Shown here piece by piece: positions 13,200-20,359 of a DNA stretch of 25,597 bases; within the stretch, counting starts at the first letter, position 1, and every line of letters begins with the position of its first letter. The position numbers were made by a program, and so were the translations under genes. The stretch lies in NCBI GenBank assembly GCA_002331045.1, contig DCYK01000029.1, positions 17,292 to 42,888 on the forward strand, read 5' to 3'. The notes beneath the pieces are model-generated. The model ran no database searches. It worked only from the letters and a program-made list of their open reading frames with translations, and was not told where the DNA came from. This DNA comes from Candidatus Saccharibacteria bacterium UBA2112. GTDB lineage: Bacteria; Patescibacteriota; Saccharimonadia; Saccharimonadales; Saccharimonadaceae.

Positions 13200-13732
13200 G
13201 GCGCAAGAATGATCGGTCACGTCAAGTATACGAGGTACTACTCGAGCTCTATCCTGCTGAGTATCGTCAAGAGTTCGGCGAGGAGATGCGCTATGTGTTT
13301 TCTGAGTTGCTCAAAGATGCGCGACCACAAGGAAGATATGCAATTCTCCGCCTGTGGGCGCGCACTATTGCGGACACGGGCTGGAGTGCTGCGGTACAAC
13401 ATGTAATGAATCATAAAGAAAGGAAAACTATGCAAAAGAATACGAACGATAAAATTATGAGAAATGGCGTATTTGGACAAATCGCCTTGATGACACTTTT
13501 GCTATTGTTGGTGCCACTGCTTGCAATGCAATTTAATACCGGTGTTAATTGGACGTTACTTGATTTTGTCGTCATGGGATTACTCATATTCAGTGTGAGC
13601 AGTTTATTTGTGGTTATTGCACGGAGGACGAGCAAAAAGCACCGCCTACTCGTGGCGGCTGGATGCGGTATTTTATTCGTCTATATCTGGGCAGAACTTG
13701 CGGTGGGTATCTTTTTGACTTGGGGTAGCTAG
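13196..13732 (+). CDS. PadR-partner membrane protein, permease-prefix-like domain plus three helices
   Basis: A 178-residue protein. Residues about 12-70 form a small cytosolic domain with YEVLLELYPAEYRQEFGEEM (residues 12-31), VFSELLKDAR and LRLWARTIADTGWSA; this YP-x-x-(F/Y)R-x-x-(F/Y)G-x-EM pattern is common in proteins encoded directly after padR genes. Three hydrophobic helices follow (about 95-111, 121-141, 151-175). Function of such partners is not established; a bacteriocin-immunity-like, transport-linked or envelope-stress role has been imagined for similar pairs, but nothing here decides. It starts in an ATGA overlap with padR. An internal ATG at 13430 preceded by AAAGGA might yield the three-helix part alone. 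Confidence 0.8.
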   Translation: MRRKNDRSRQVYEVLLELYPAEYRQEFGEEMRYVFSELLKDARPQGRYAILRLWARTIADTGWSAAVQHVMNHKERKTMQKNTNDKIMRNGVFGQIALMTLLLLLVPLLAMQFNTGVNWTLLDFVVMGLLIFSVSSLFVVIARRTSKKHRLLVAAGCGILFVYIWAELAVGIFLTWGS

Positions 13733-13755
13733 GGTTGCGAGAGGCGCAATAAGCT

Positions 13756-13783
13756 TTGCTTTATAGCTAAAACCGAGTACACT
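13756..13783 (+). promoter_or_regulatory. Promoter of the anchored extracytoplasmic protein gene
   Basis: TTGCTT (13756-13761), a 16-base spacer and TACACT (13778-13783). The leader of about 30 bases contains GGGAGATGGG as ribosome site before the ATG at 13823. Confidence 0.5.
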
Positions 13784-13822
13784 AATGGCAGAGCAAATTG
13801 CTTATGAATAGGGAGATGGGAA

Positions 13823-14899
13823 ATGGATAATAATCCAAAAGAAGAACCGACAACCTCGAACGACGAAACGACAAATGATGATGTTGCGAAAGTGGAAAGC
13901 GCAGACATGACTAGTCCTCATGGTGAAGAGTCCAGTCAGACGGAGCAACAGCCATCAAAGATACCAATTGTAGAACCAAAAAAATCATACAAAAAAATGA
14001 TTATTATTATCGCGACTATCATTGTCGCATTGTTACTGGCAGGTGGTGCGATCGGGTACTTCCTTTTCATGAAAGAGCTTGCGGGCAAGAACACTCAGCA
14101 GCAGTCTTCGGTCGTTGCCGAGCAGGAGTCGCAGGCTGAGGAAGAACCAGTAAGTCCCGCAATGACCCTTGTGGATACCGCAAAGACGGTCATGAAAGCG
14201 GATGTTGTTGATGCGACGCAGAATGAAGAGCTGTATGGCGAGATTGCCGATGGTACAGTCGTCTATTCAGTTCCTTCGTATCAGCTGAATGATAATGATT
14301 TTAGTAACTATCCAACGGAAGGATATGGTGCCGCCGTGTCATCACCCGAAGCTGAGACGAGTATCATTAAAAGTGACTATGAGGCGTTGATAGCATTACT
14401 GTCAGATGAGGAACTAGAGGAGAAACGATCTTTTAATGGTGGTATTGGTGGCGGTGAGTCGGCGATCTATGCCTCTGATGAGGTTGTTTGTAATATATCG
14501 TCCGTTTATGCGCTACGAGGTGTGAATTATGCAGGTATAGGCTGTGCTGACATCGTGAGTTACGAAGCGGGCGCCGAAGCGGTAAAGCCCTTCTATGATG
14601 CATACCTTCGAAGCACACCGGAGATTCCAGAGACCGATGAATTTGTATTGCAAATAGGAGCGCCTGATATTAATGATGGTGTCGAGGGATACAAAAACGC
14701 AAGCACCAGTATCACGTATGCCACGGGCTTTATGGGTCTCTTTTATCAAGAGCCAGCTACAGAAGACTGGACCTTTTATACAGGTGTTCAGGATACGCCA
14801 TCTTGCGATAGTTTTGATACGAGTGTGTTACAAAATGCCTTCGCGGGACAGTCATGCGCTGACGGTAGCGGTAATACCGCAGTTGTAAAAGCGGAATAA
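13823..14899 (+). CDS. Membrane-anchored extracytoplasmic protein, unknown function
   Basis: A 358-residue bitopic protein. Residues 1-55 are acidic, disordered and cytoplasmic, followed by the basic patch KKSYKK and one membrane helix (about 59-83, IIIIATIIVALLLAGGAIGY). The rest is exported: a Gln/Glu/Ser-rich stalk (about 88-110) and a globular acidic domain to the end. Four cysteines occur only in the exported part (223, 241, 328, 345), in two pairs, so disulfides are plausible. A trailing helix or sorting signal is not visible, so sortase does not obviously act on it. This architecture recurs in Saccharibacteria-type genomes; I recognise no domain. It has a ribosome site and a promoter of its own. 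Confidence 0.8.
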   Translation: MDNNPKEEPTTSNDETTNDDVAKVESADMTSPHGEESSQTEQQPSKIPIVEPKKSYKKMIIIIATIIVALLLAGGAIGYFLFMKELAGKNTQQQSSVVAEQESQAEEEPVSPAMTLVDTAKTVMKADVVDATQNEELYGEIADGTVVYSVPSYQLNDNDFSNYPTEGYGAAVSSPEAETSIIKSDYEALIALLSDEELEEKRSFNGGIGGGESAIYASDEVVCNISSVYALRGVNYAGIGCADIVSYEAGAEAVKPFYDAYLRSTPEIPETDEFVLQIGAPDINDGVEGYKNASTSITYATGFMGLFYQEPATEDWTFYTGVQDTPSCDSFDTSVLQNAFAGQSCADGSGNTAVVKAE

Positions 14900-14908
14900 T
14901 GCGAACGG

Positions 14909-15172
14909 CTAGTCTCTATCGTTGTCGTCTAAATCGGTGACGTATTCGCGCTGATCATCATGTATGTCACTGTCGTCATCGGCATCATCAATATTTGTGC
15001 CGTCGTCAGTCTCTTCTTTGTCCAATTCTCGTTTTAATTCTTCGCTAGGAATGCCGAGCTCGGCTGCGGGATCTTCGCCCTCTTCTTGCATAACGGGATC
15101 AGCTGCATTGTCATCTGTAGTCAGATCATCCTGTTGGCTTTGTAGTATGATGTCGTCGTTTCTGCTGTTCAT
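14909..15172 (-). CDS. Small, extremely acidic protein, unknown function
   Basis: An 87-residue protein with very high Asp/Glu content and no aromatic core; the only ordered-looking segment is AELGIPSEELKRELDKEE (about residues 37-54), a short helix. It is likely intrinsically disordered. It is a real gene by its leader: GGAGGAAATA immediately before the ATG, identical to the leader of the FMN reductase gene. It lies convergent to the anchored protein gene with only nine bases between stops, and divergent to the aspartokinase-like gene. Binding of cations or of basic partners (DNA mimicry) is possible but is inference from charge only. Confidence 0.75.
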   Translation of the reverse strand: MNSRNDDIILQSQQDDLTTDDNAADPVMQEEGEDPAAELGIPSEELKRELDKEETDDGTNIDDADDDSDIHDDQREYVTDLDDNDRD

Positions 15173-15215
15173 TATTTCCTCCTATTTTCATTATGGTCCT
15201 TCTAGCTGAAAATAC

Positions 15216-15237
15216 AATGAATAAATCAGTATTCATT
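15216..15237. promoter_or_regulatory. Inverted repeat between divergent genes
   Basis: AATGAATA and TATTCATT, perfect 8-bp arms around six bases, in the 120-base gap between the acidic-protein gene (minus) and the aspartokinase-like gene (plus). It lies 18 bases before the -35 of the latter. An operator serving one or both promoters is plausible. Confidence 0.5.
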
Positions 15238-15254
15238 ACCGGGAAAGAACGGGA

Positions 15255-15283
15255 TTGAAATATATAAGATATTATTTTATAAT
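15255..15283 (+). promoter_or_regulatory. Promoter of the aspartokinase-like gene, nearly leaderless
   Basis: TTGAAA (15255-15260), exactly 17 bases, perfect TATAAT (15278-15283). The expected start point is about 4 bases before the ATG at 15295, too close for a ribosome site. Confidence 0.75.
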
Positions 15284-15294
15284 TCATATTTATA

Positions 15295-16635
15295 ATGTCT
15301 GGGATAGAAAGAGTTGTCGCAAAGGCGGGTGGAACGTCGAATGCTACTGCCGAGGCAGTGCAACAGTCGCTGTCATGGGCCGAGCAATCGGATATTTTTG
15401 TTGTGTCTGCACCTGGTGCCTTACCTGGTGATGGTGTGGAAACAGAAAAGGTAACAAAGTTACTCAAAAAAGCACGGCAAGACTATGTAAATCCGGATGG
15501 CCGCGGACGTATTTCACTGGAACTAGTTGATACGATTACAGAACGCTATGCGGCCATTGTGCATGGACTTGGTAGTAAAAGCATGCATAGCATGTGGATA
15601 GACGCAATCCCGGTACGAGTACATCAGGCGGTACTACAAAGTGAACATGCGGCGTCTATGCTAGGTGAACGTCTACAGGCTGAAATATATGAAGGTCAGG
15701 GCTTTACCTTGCTTGATCCCGGTCGGTCACGATACGACCTAGATGATGAGCCTACGTGGTGGCGACAGTGGCTCGATACTGTTGTGCAGAAAGACGGAAA
15801 GTATGTACTGCCTGGTAATACAACGCGAAGCAACGGACAATTGGTAACGTTTGACGAGGGTGGATCGGATATTAGCGGAGGACTGGCGGCATATGGGATT
15901 CACGCCGACCTCAACTTGAACCTGACGGACAATCCGGCGTTATCGGCAAATCCAAAAATCATTACACCATCGGATCGTGCGCAGTACATACCGCACATGC
16001 TATATGCTGAGGGTCGAGAGCTTGGAAGAAATGGCACAGGATTAGTGCATCCGGCGGCGATGACACCGCTTATGAAAGGTAATATTCCGACTGAGATTCG
16101 CAGTACATTTGATTTGCATGCGCCAGCAACGCGACTAGATAGTGACGAGGAGCGCGCTAGGAGTCGACGCAGTAGAGTACTCGCCTTATCTCTCATGGAG
16201 AATGTCGTCATACATCAGGTATATGAACCGGGTATGGCAGAGAAACGGGGACGACTGGCGGCGTTTGATACCGCATTGGCCGAGGTTGAGGTACCAATTA
16301 TTGACTCGCAGGGCAATGGGGTTGACGGACAAAAGTACTACATTGCTGCAAAACATGCAAAAGTAGCACAAAAGGCGCTCGAGAAGGTCGTTGAGGGCAA
16401 GGTACGCCAGATGCACGATGTCGATCTTATTACAATGGTGGGGTATGATCTCCGCTCGCGAGTTATTGACCATATGATGGGTGTGGCGCTTAATGCGGGA
16501 CTTGATATGAAAGAATGGCAGCGCGAGGGACATGAATTGTCATTCGGGGATCACAGTCTGCGGATGAGCGTTGAAAGTGCGAAAAGCCGTCATGTATACG
16601 AACGCCTACACGCACATTTTTGTGAAAACGAGTAA
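15295..16635 (+). CDS. Aspartokinase-like protein with two ACT domains
   Basis: A 446-residue soluble protein with the full aspartate kinase layout. The kinase domain (about 1-290) shows VAKAGGTS at residues 8-15 (AK has VxKFGGTS, Lys kept), FVVSAPG near 35, MLGERL near 122-127, GGSDISGG near 193-200 (the preceding Arg of GRGGSD is Glu here), a LTDNPALSANPKII stretch near 214 and HPAAMTPLMKGNIPTEIRSTF near 254-274. Two ACT-type regulatory repeats follow (about 300-380 and 380-446; DVDLITMVGYDL opens the second). Aspartokinase phosphorylates L-aspartate for Lys/Thr/Met synthesis or diaminopimelate. No pathway partner is nearby and the active site deviates, so the substrate may differ. Cyo genes follow on the same strand, with their own promoter. 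Confidence 0.87.
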   Translation: MSGIERVVAKAGGTSNATAEAVQQSLSWAEQSDIFVVSAPGALPGDGVETEKVTKLLKKARQDYVNPDGRGRISLELVDTITERYAAIVHGLGSKSMHSMWIDAIPVRVHQAVLQSEHAASMLGERLQAEIYEGQGFTLLDPGRSRYDLDDEPTWWRQWLDTVVQKDGKYVLPGNTTRSNGQLVTFDEGGSDISGGLAAYGIHADLNLNLTDNPALSANPKIITPSDRAQYIPHMLYAEGRELGRNGTGLVHPAAMTPLMKGNIPTEIRSTFDLHAPATRLDSDEERARSRRSRVLALSLMENVVIHQVYEPGMAEKRGRLAAFDTALAEVEVPIIDSQGNGVDGQKYYIAAKHAKVAQKALEKVVEGKVRQMHDVDLITMVGYDLRSRVIDHMMGVALNAGLDMKEWQREGHELSFGDHSLRMSVESAKSRHVYERLHAHFCENE

Positions 16636-16667
16636 GCTAATTCATTTCTGTCTGAAGCAATATCGGC

Positions 16668-16673
16668 TACAAT
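16668..16673 (+). promoter_or_regulatory. -10 element (TACAAT) of cyoE, short-leader type
   Basis: TACAAT ends nine bases before the cyoE ATG, predicting a leader of only one to three bases. GGAAG directly before the ATG is too close to act as a ribosome site. Confidence 0.5.
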
Positions 16674-16682
16674 AAACGGAAG

Positions 16683-17546
16683 ATGGAACGCTATACACGC
16701 TCATATTTGCAGTTAATCAAACCAGGTATCACACTCAGTAATACATTGTCTGCAGTGGCTGGATTCTCTTTGGCATCGAGCATGGTTGGGTTTATGCCCG
16801 GAAAATTGGTAGGTGTTATTGGAGGTATAGCGCTTGTTATTGCCTCGGCTTGTGTCGTTAATAACATCATTGATCGCGATATTGATGTGCGAATGAAACG
16901 TACAAAAAAACGTGAGATTGCTTCGGGGACGATTAGTGTACAGACCGCAGCGGTGTTCGCTACGATACTTGGTGCGATTGGTTTTGGGGTACTTATTATC
17001 CTGACAAATGCGCTGACTGCCGCCCTGGGTGTACTAGCCTATCTATGGTATGTCGTGATATATGGTATCGCTAAACGAACCACGCCACTGAGTACGGTTG
17101 TTGGCGGGGTCTGTGGAGCATTGCCGCCGGTAGCCGGGTACACTGCCGTCACTGGCAGGTTGGATGAGGTGGCGGTGGTACTGTTTTTGCTGTTAATGGT
17201 TTGGCAGTTGCCGCACTTTTATGCAATATCACTTTTTCGTGGCAAAGAGTACGCCAAAGCAAAGTTACCCGTGTGGGCCGTACGCTATGGTGGTGCGAGC
17301 ACTCGGCACCAAATGATACTGTGGATTATTGTGTTTGTATGCGCCGCGCCACTTCTTACATTTATAGGAAAAACGGGCGTGCTATTCGCAATGATAATGG
17401 TGATAATTGGCCTGTATTGGCTAACAGTGAGTATTGTCCATCGTACGAAACCGGATGACGTATGGGCACGGCAGGTATTTGGCGCATCGCTCATCGTACT
17501 ATTGCTCATGTTATTGGCGATCAGTATTGGCGGTTACCTGCCATAA
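16683..17546 (+). CDS. cyoE: Protoheme IX farnesyltransferase (heme O synthase)
   Basis: A 287-residue polytopic membrane prenyltransferase of the UbiA superfamily, the usual CyoE/CtaB size. It adds a farnesyl group to heme B to give heme O, the high-spin heme of the bo3 oxidase. The first Asp-rich motif is N60-x3-D64-x3-D68 followed by MKRT, and the second conserved region, YGIAKRTTPLSTVVGG near residue 127, leads to GALPPVAGY. WQLPHFYAISLF near residue 188 is also diagnostic. It is separated from cyoBCD by about 14 kb, but its product is needed by that enzyme. NDH-2 follows 17 bases downstream on the same strand. Heme B synthesis genes are not in the window, so heme may be scavenged. Confidence 0.96.
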   Translation: MERYTRSYLQLIKPGITLSNTLSAVAGFSLASSMVGFMPGKLVGVIGGIALVIASACVVNNIIDRDIDVRMKRTKKREIASGTISVQTAAVFATILGAIGFGVLIILTNALTAALGVLAYLWYVVIYGIAKRTTPLSTVVGGVCGALPPVAGYTAVTGRLDEVAVVLFLLLMVWQLPHFYAISLFRGKEYAKAKLPVWAVRYGGASTRHQMILWIIVFVCAAPLLTFIGKTGVLFAMIMVIIGLYWLTVSIVHRTKPDDVWARQVFGASLIVLLLMLLAISIGGYLP

Positions 17547-17556
17547 GTGGTATCAT
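17527..17556 (+). promoter_or_regulatory. Promoter of the NDH-2 gene, leaderless geometry
   Basis: TTGGCG (17527-17532), 18 bases, TATCAT (17551-17556) with an upstream TG (extended -10). The hexamer ends seven bases before the ATG at 17564. It lies in the end of cyoE and the short gap, so NDH-2 can be expressed separately. Confidence 0.5.
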
Positions 17557-17563
17557 ACAACAC

Positions 17564-18754
17564 ATGAATGTTACGATCGTCGGTGGTGGTTTCGGAGGAG
17601 TAAAAGCAGCGCTGGAGCTAGCAAAAGATTCCAAAAACCATATCACGTTGATTAGTGACAAGCCTGATTTTCAATATTATCCTGCTTTGTACGGTACGGC
17701 TACTGGGCGTAGCCATCTGCAGTCATGGGTTCCGCTAGGCACTATATTTGCCGGCAAAAATAACATAGAAGTCATCATTGATGCGGTAAAGTCGATTGAC
17801 CCGGTGGCAAAAAAGCTGACGAGCGAAACTGGCAACGACTATCACTATGAACGGTTGATTATGGCGCTTGGGTCGGTCACGACGTATTTTGGCATCGAGG
17901 GGCTTGATGATTTTGCCTACGGTATAAAATCTTATGACGAAATAAAGCGATTGAAACATCATCTATACCAGGCAATTGCTGAGGAACACGAAGTTGAAAA
18001 GCAGTATGTTGTTATTGGCGGGGGCCCGACGGGGATAGAGTTAGCGGCCTCAATGGGAGAGTACATTAAGCGACTATGTGACCATCACAATGTACGACAT
18101 GGGCGCGTCAAGGTGACGCTACTTGAAGCGATGCCTCGGCTATTGCCAAAAATGAGCGAAAAGACGAGTGCAAAAGTGAAAGAGCGATTAGAAAAAATTG
18201 GTGTGACGGTGCGTTTGAATGAAAAGGTCGAGTCGGCCAGTGCTGACGGTTTGATGGTTGGTGGTAAGCCGCTGCGAAGTCATACGATCATATGGACATC
18301 AGGCGTGGCGAATCATCCGTTCTTTGCTGCGAATGCTGAGCATTTTGAGTTCGCTAAAAATCATAAAGTAATCGTTGATGAGTATTTGCGTGCAAAGCAT
18401 GGCATTCATGTGATTGGGGACAATGCGGCAACACCATTTAGTGGTCTGGCGCAAACGGCGCTGCGTGATGCGTTATTTGTGGCGCGGAATTTACGTCGAC
18501 ACAAAGCTGGTAAGCGACCGAAAAAATATCGCCCAGTTATGCCAGTGATCGCGATTCCGGTTGGCGATGATTGGGCAGTGTTTGAATGGCATGGCATTAA
18601 ACTATATGGCTGGCCAGCCGTACTGCTGCGACGAGCGGCTGATCTGGTAGGGTATCATGATATCTTACCGCTTGGGCAAGCACTTGGCCAATGGCGTGCA
18701 CAAACAATCGTCGAGGACGATTACTTTACGCCAACACCACATAAAAAGAAATAA
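17564..18754 (+). CDS. ndh: Type II NADH:quinone oxidoreductase (NDH-2)
   Basis: A 396-residue single-subunit flavoprotein that oxidises NADH and reduces membrane quinone without pumping protons. The FAD dinucleotide motif GGGFGG is at residues 7-12, the NADH motif GGGPTGIE at 152-159, and HVIGDNA near residue 283 is the second FAD contact. A C-terminal amphipathic segment (about 340-396, with WHGIKLYGWPAVLLRRAADL) should bind the membrane. Start chosen at 17564: the upstream in-frame region lies within cyoE. With cyoBCD and CyoE this forms a two-enzyme NADH to O2 chain; only the oxidase conserves energy. Co-location with cyoE supports that reading. Confidence 0.94.
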   Translation: MNVTIVGGGFGGVKAALELAKDSKNHITLISDKPDFQYYPALYGTATGRSHLQSWVPLGTIFAGKNNIEVIIDAVKSIDPVAKKLTSETGNDYHYERLIMALGSVTTYFGIEGLDDFAYGIKSYDEIKRLKHHLYQAIAEEHEVEKQYVVIGGGPTGIELAASMGEYIKRLCDHHNVRHGRVKVTLLEAMPRLLPKMSEKTSAKVKERLEKIGVTVRLNEKVESASADGLMVGGKPLRSHTIIWTSGVANHPFFAANAEHFEFAKNHKVIVDEYLRAKHGIHVIGDNAATPFSGLAQTALRDALFVARNLRRHKAGKRPKKYRPVMPVIAIPVGDDWAVFEWHGIKLYGWPAVLLRRAADLVGYHDILPLGQALGQWRAQTIVEDDYFTPTPHKKK

Positions 18755-18757
18755 TTT

Positions 18758-18766
18758 TGCTATAAT
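18758..18766 (+). promoter_or_regulatory. Extended -10 promoter (TGC-TATAAT) of the FKBP gene
   Basis: TGCTATAAT at 18758-18766; the leader of about 20 bases has a strong AGGAGAGG ribosome site (18781-18788) before the ATG at 18796. Confidence 0.7.
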
Positions 18767-18795
18767 AAGGGAAACGGAAAAGGAGAGGTATATTC

Positions 18796-19362
18796 ATGGC
18801 GACATCAAAAAGCCAGCGTATCGGCATTTGGGTTATTGCGGTAGTTATGGTTGTGGGAACAATCGGGTCATTTTTTATCGTCGTAGTAGCGAACCAGAAC
18901 GCTAAGGATGACCAGCAGCGAGCACAAGAGAATTATGAACAACAGCTCGAGCAGTATAAGAAGCTACAAGAAGAAGCGCAAAAAGCTAATCGACCACTAG
19001 AAGGCTATAAGGCGACGGCGTTTGATGCCGATACAGTCACGAAACTGCAAACAGAAGTACTCGAAGACGGCAAAGGCAAAGTGCTGAAGAGTGATTCGAC
19101 GATCTTGGCGAATTATTTTGGCTGGACAGCGGATGGCGAAATTTTTGATAGCACAAAAAAGAAGGACAAAAAAGCAGAGCCAATCGAATTTAGTTTGCAA
19201 GAAGTGATTGAAGGATGGACAAAAGGCTTGACGGGAGTCAAGGTTGGATCAACGGTTCGATTGACAATCCCTGCTGATCAAGGTTATGGCAGTGAAGACG
19301 ATGGTTCCGGTCGACCATTTGGTCCACTGAAGTTCATCATTCAAGTAAAGGAACTAAAATAA
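18796..19362 (+). CDS. Membrane-anchored FKBP-type peptidyl-prolyl isomerase
   Basis: A 188-residue protein. A signal-anchor helix (about residues 10-32) is followed by a Gln/Glu-rich coiled-coil (about 34-64) and an FKBP domain (about 75-188). Recognisable FKBP elements are GEIFDSTKKKDKKAEPIEFSL, VIEGWTKGLTGVKVGS with the GW pair, and IPADQGYG. The enzyme should act outside the membrane on folding of exported proteins, where these bacteria have few chaperones. It sits between NDH-2 and thioredoxin reductase on the same strand, with its own extended -10 promoter. The coiled-coil may allow dimerisation, as in Mip/FkpA-type isomerases. Confidence 0.92.
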   Translation: MATSKSQRIGIWVIAVVMVVGTIGSFFIVVVANQNAKDDQQRAQENYEQQLEQYKKLQEEAQKANRPLEGYKATAFDADTVTKLQTEVLEDGKGKVLKSDSTILANYFGWTADGEIFDSTKKKDKKAEPIEFSLQEVIEGWTKGLTGVKVGSTVRLTIPADQGYGSEDDGSGRPFGPLKFIIQVKELK

Positions 19363-19369
19363 CAAAGTA

Positions 19370-19378
19370 TGCTATACT
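19370..19378 (+). promoter_or_regulatory. Extended -10 promoter (TGC-TATACT) of trxB
   Basis: TGCTATACT with its hexamer at 19373-19378. A short leader of about 10 bases contains AGGAAA before the ATG at 19395. Confidence 0.6.
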
Positions 19379-19394
19379 TTGTATAGGAAATCGT

Positions 19395-20357
19395 ATGACA
19401 GAAGAAGATACAAAGATAATTGATACGGTAATGATAGGCGCTGGCCCAAGTGCGCTTGCCGCGGCAGTGTATACGACACGCGAAGATATCCAGACGGTCG
19501 TGTATGAAAAAGGCGTTATCGGGGGGTTGGCAGCAATTACCGACATGATTGACAACTATCCGGGTTTTCCTGATGGTATCGAGGGAATGAAGTTGGCAGA
19601 TAGTTTGCAAAAACAGGCAGAGCGCTTTGGGACTAAGATCGAATTTGGTCAGGCGGACAGTCTGTCGGTCAATGATGACGGGACAAAGACGATCATGGTT
19701 GATGGACAGCCAGTTAAGGCGAAGACGGTACTGATTGCTACGGGTAGTGACTATAACAAGCTTGGTATTCCGGGCGAGCAAGAATTGTATGGCCGAGGTG
19801 TTCATTACTGTGCGACGTGTGACGGTGCATTTTATCGCGACAAGCGGCTTGTGGTGGTTGGTGGTGGTAACTCGGCTGTTCAAGAAGCAATCTTTCTAAC
19901 GCGTTTTGCAACGCATATCGATTTGCTTGTTCGCAGTACGATTAAGGCTAGTGATGTACTACAGCATGATCTGCAAAAGTTCATTGATGAGGGCAAGGTA
20001 ACGGTGCATTTAGGAACGACACCCGAAGAAATTGTGGCAACCGATGGAAAAGTCACTCATGTCACGGTAAAGAAAGACGGAGAGAAAAGTAAGATCGATA
20101 CGGACGGTGTCTTTGTATTTGTCGGACTCAAGCCAAACACGCAATTCCTGCAGGACAGTGGTATCGAGTTTGATGAACGTGGGCTCATTAAGACAAACGA
20201 TCGACTCGAAACGAAATTACCAGGTGTCTTTGCGAGCGGTGATGTTCGTAGTTGTGCAACCATGCAAATAGCTAGCGCTGTTGGTGAGGGCGCAACGGCA
20301 GCATTATCAATTCGTGAATATCTCGAAGATATCAAGCATACGCCACAGGGCAAGTAG
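19395..20357 (+). CDS. trxB: Thioredoxin-disulfide reductase family protein
   Basis: A 320-residue flavoprotein of the low-molecular-weight TrxR type. FAD binding is shown by GAGPSALAAA at residues 15-24 and by GVFASGDVRS near 277; the redox pair is C139-A-T-C142; the nucleotide motif is GGGNSAVQE near 156-164. It would reduce thioredoxin with an electron donor. The NADPH-phosphate signature HRRxxxR is not intact: the aligned stretch reads LVRSTIKAS, with the first Arg replaced by Val and the last by Lys, so NADH or another donor is possible. No thioredoxin gene is in the window. It follows the FKBP gene and is convergent with the phosphodiesterase, two bases apart. Confidence 0.92.
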   Translation: MTEEDTKIIDTVMIGAGPSALAAAVYTTREDIQTVVYEKGVIGGLAAITDMIDNYPGFPDGIEGMKLADSLQKQAERFGTKIEFGQADSLSVNDDGTKTIMVDGQPVKAKTVLIATGSDYNKLGIPGEQELYGRGVHYCATCDGAFYRDKRLVVVGGGNSAVQEAIFLTRFATHIDLLVRSTIKASDVLQHDLQKFIDEGKVTVHLGTTPEEIVATDGKVTHVTVKKDGEKSKIDTDGVFVFVGLKPNTQFLQDSGIEFDERGLIKTNDRLETKLPGVFASGDVRSCATMQIASAVGEGATAALSIREYLEDIKHTPQGK

Positions 20358-20359
20358 CA

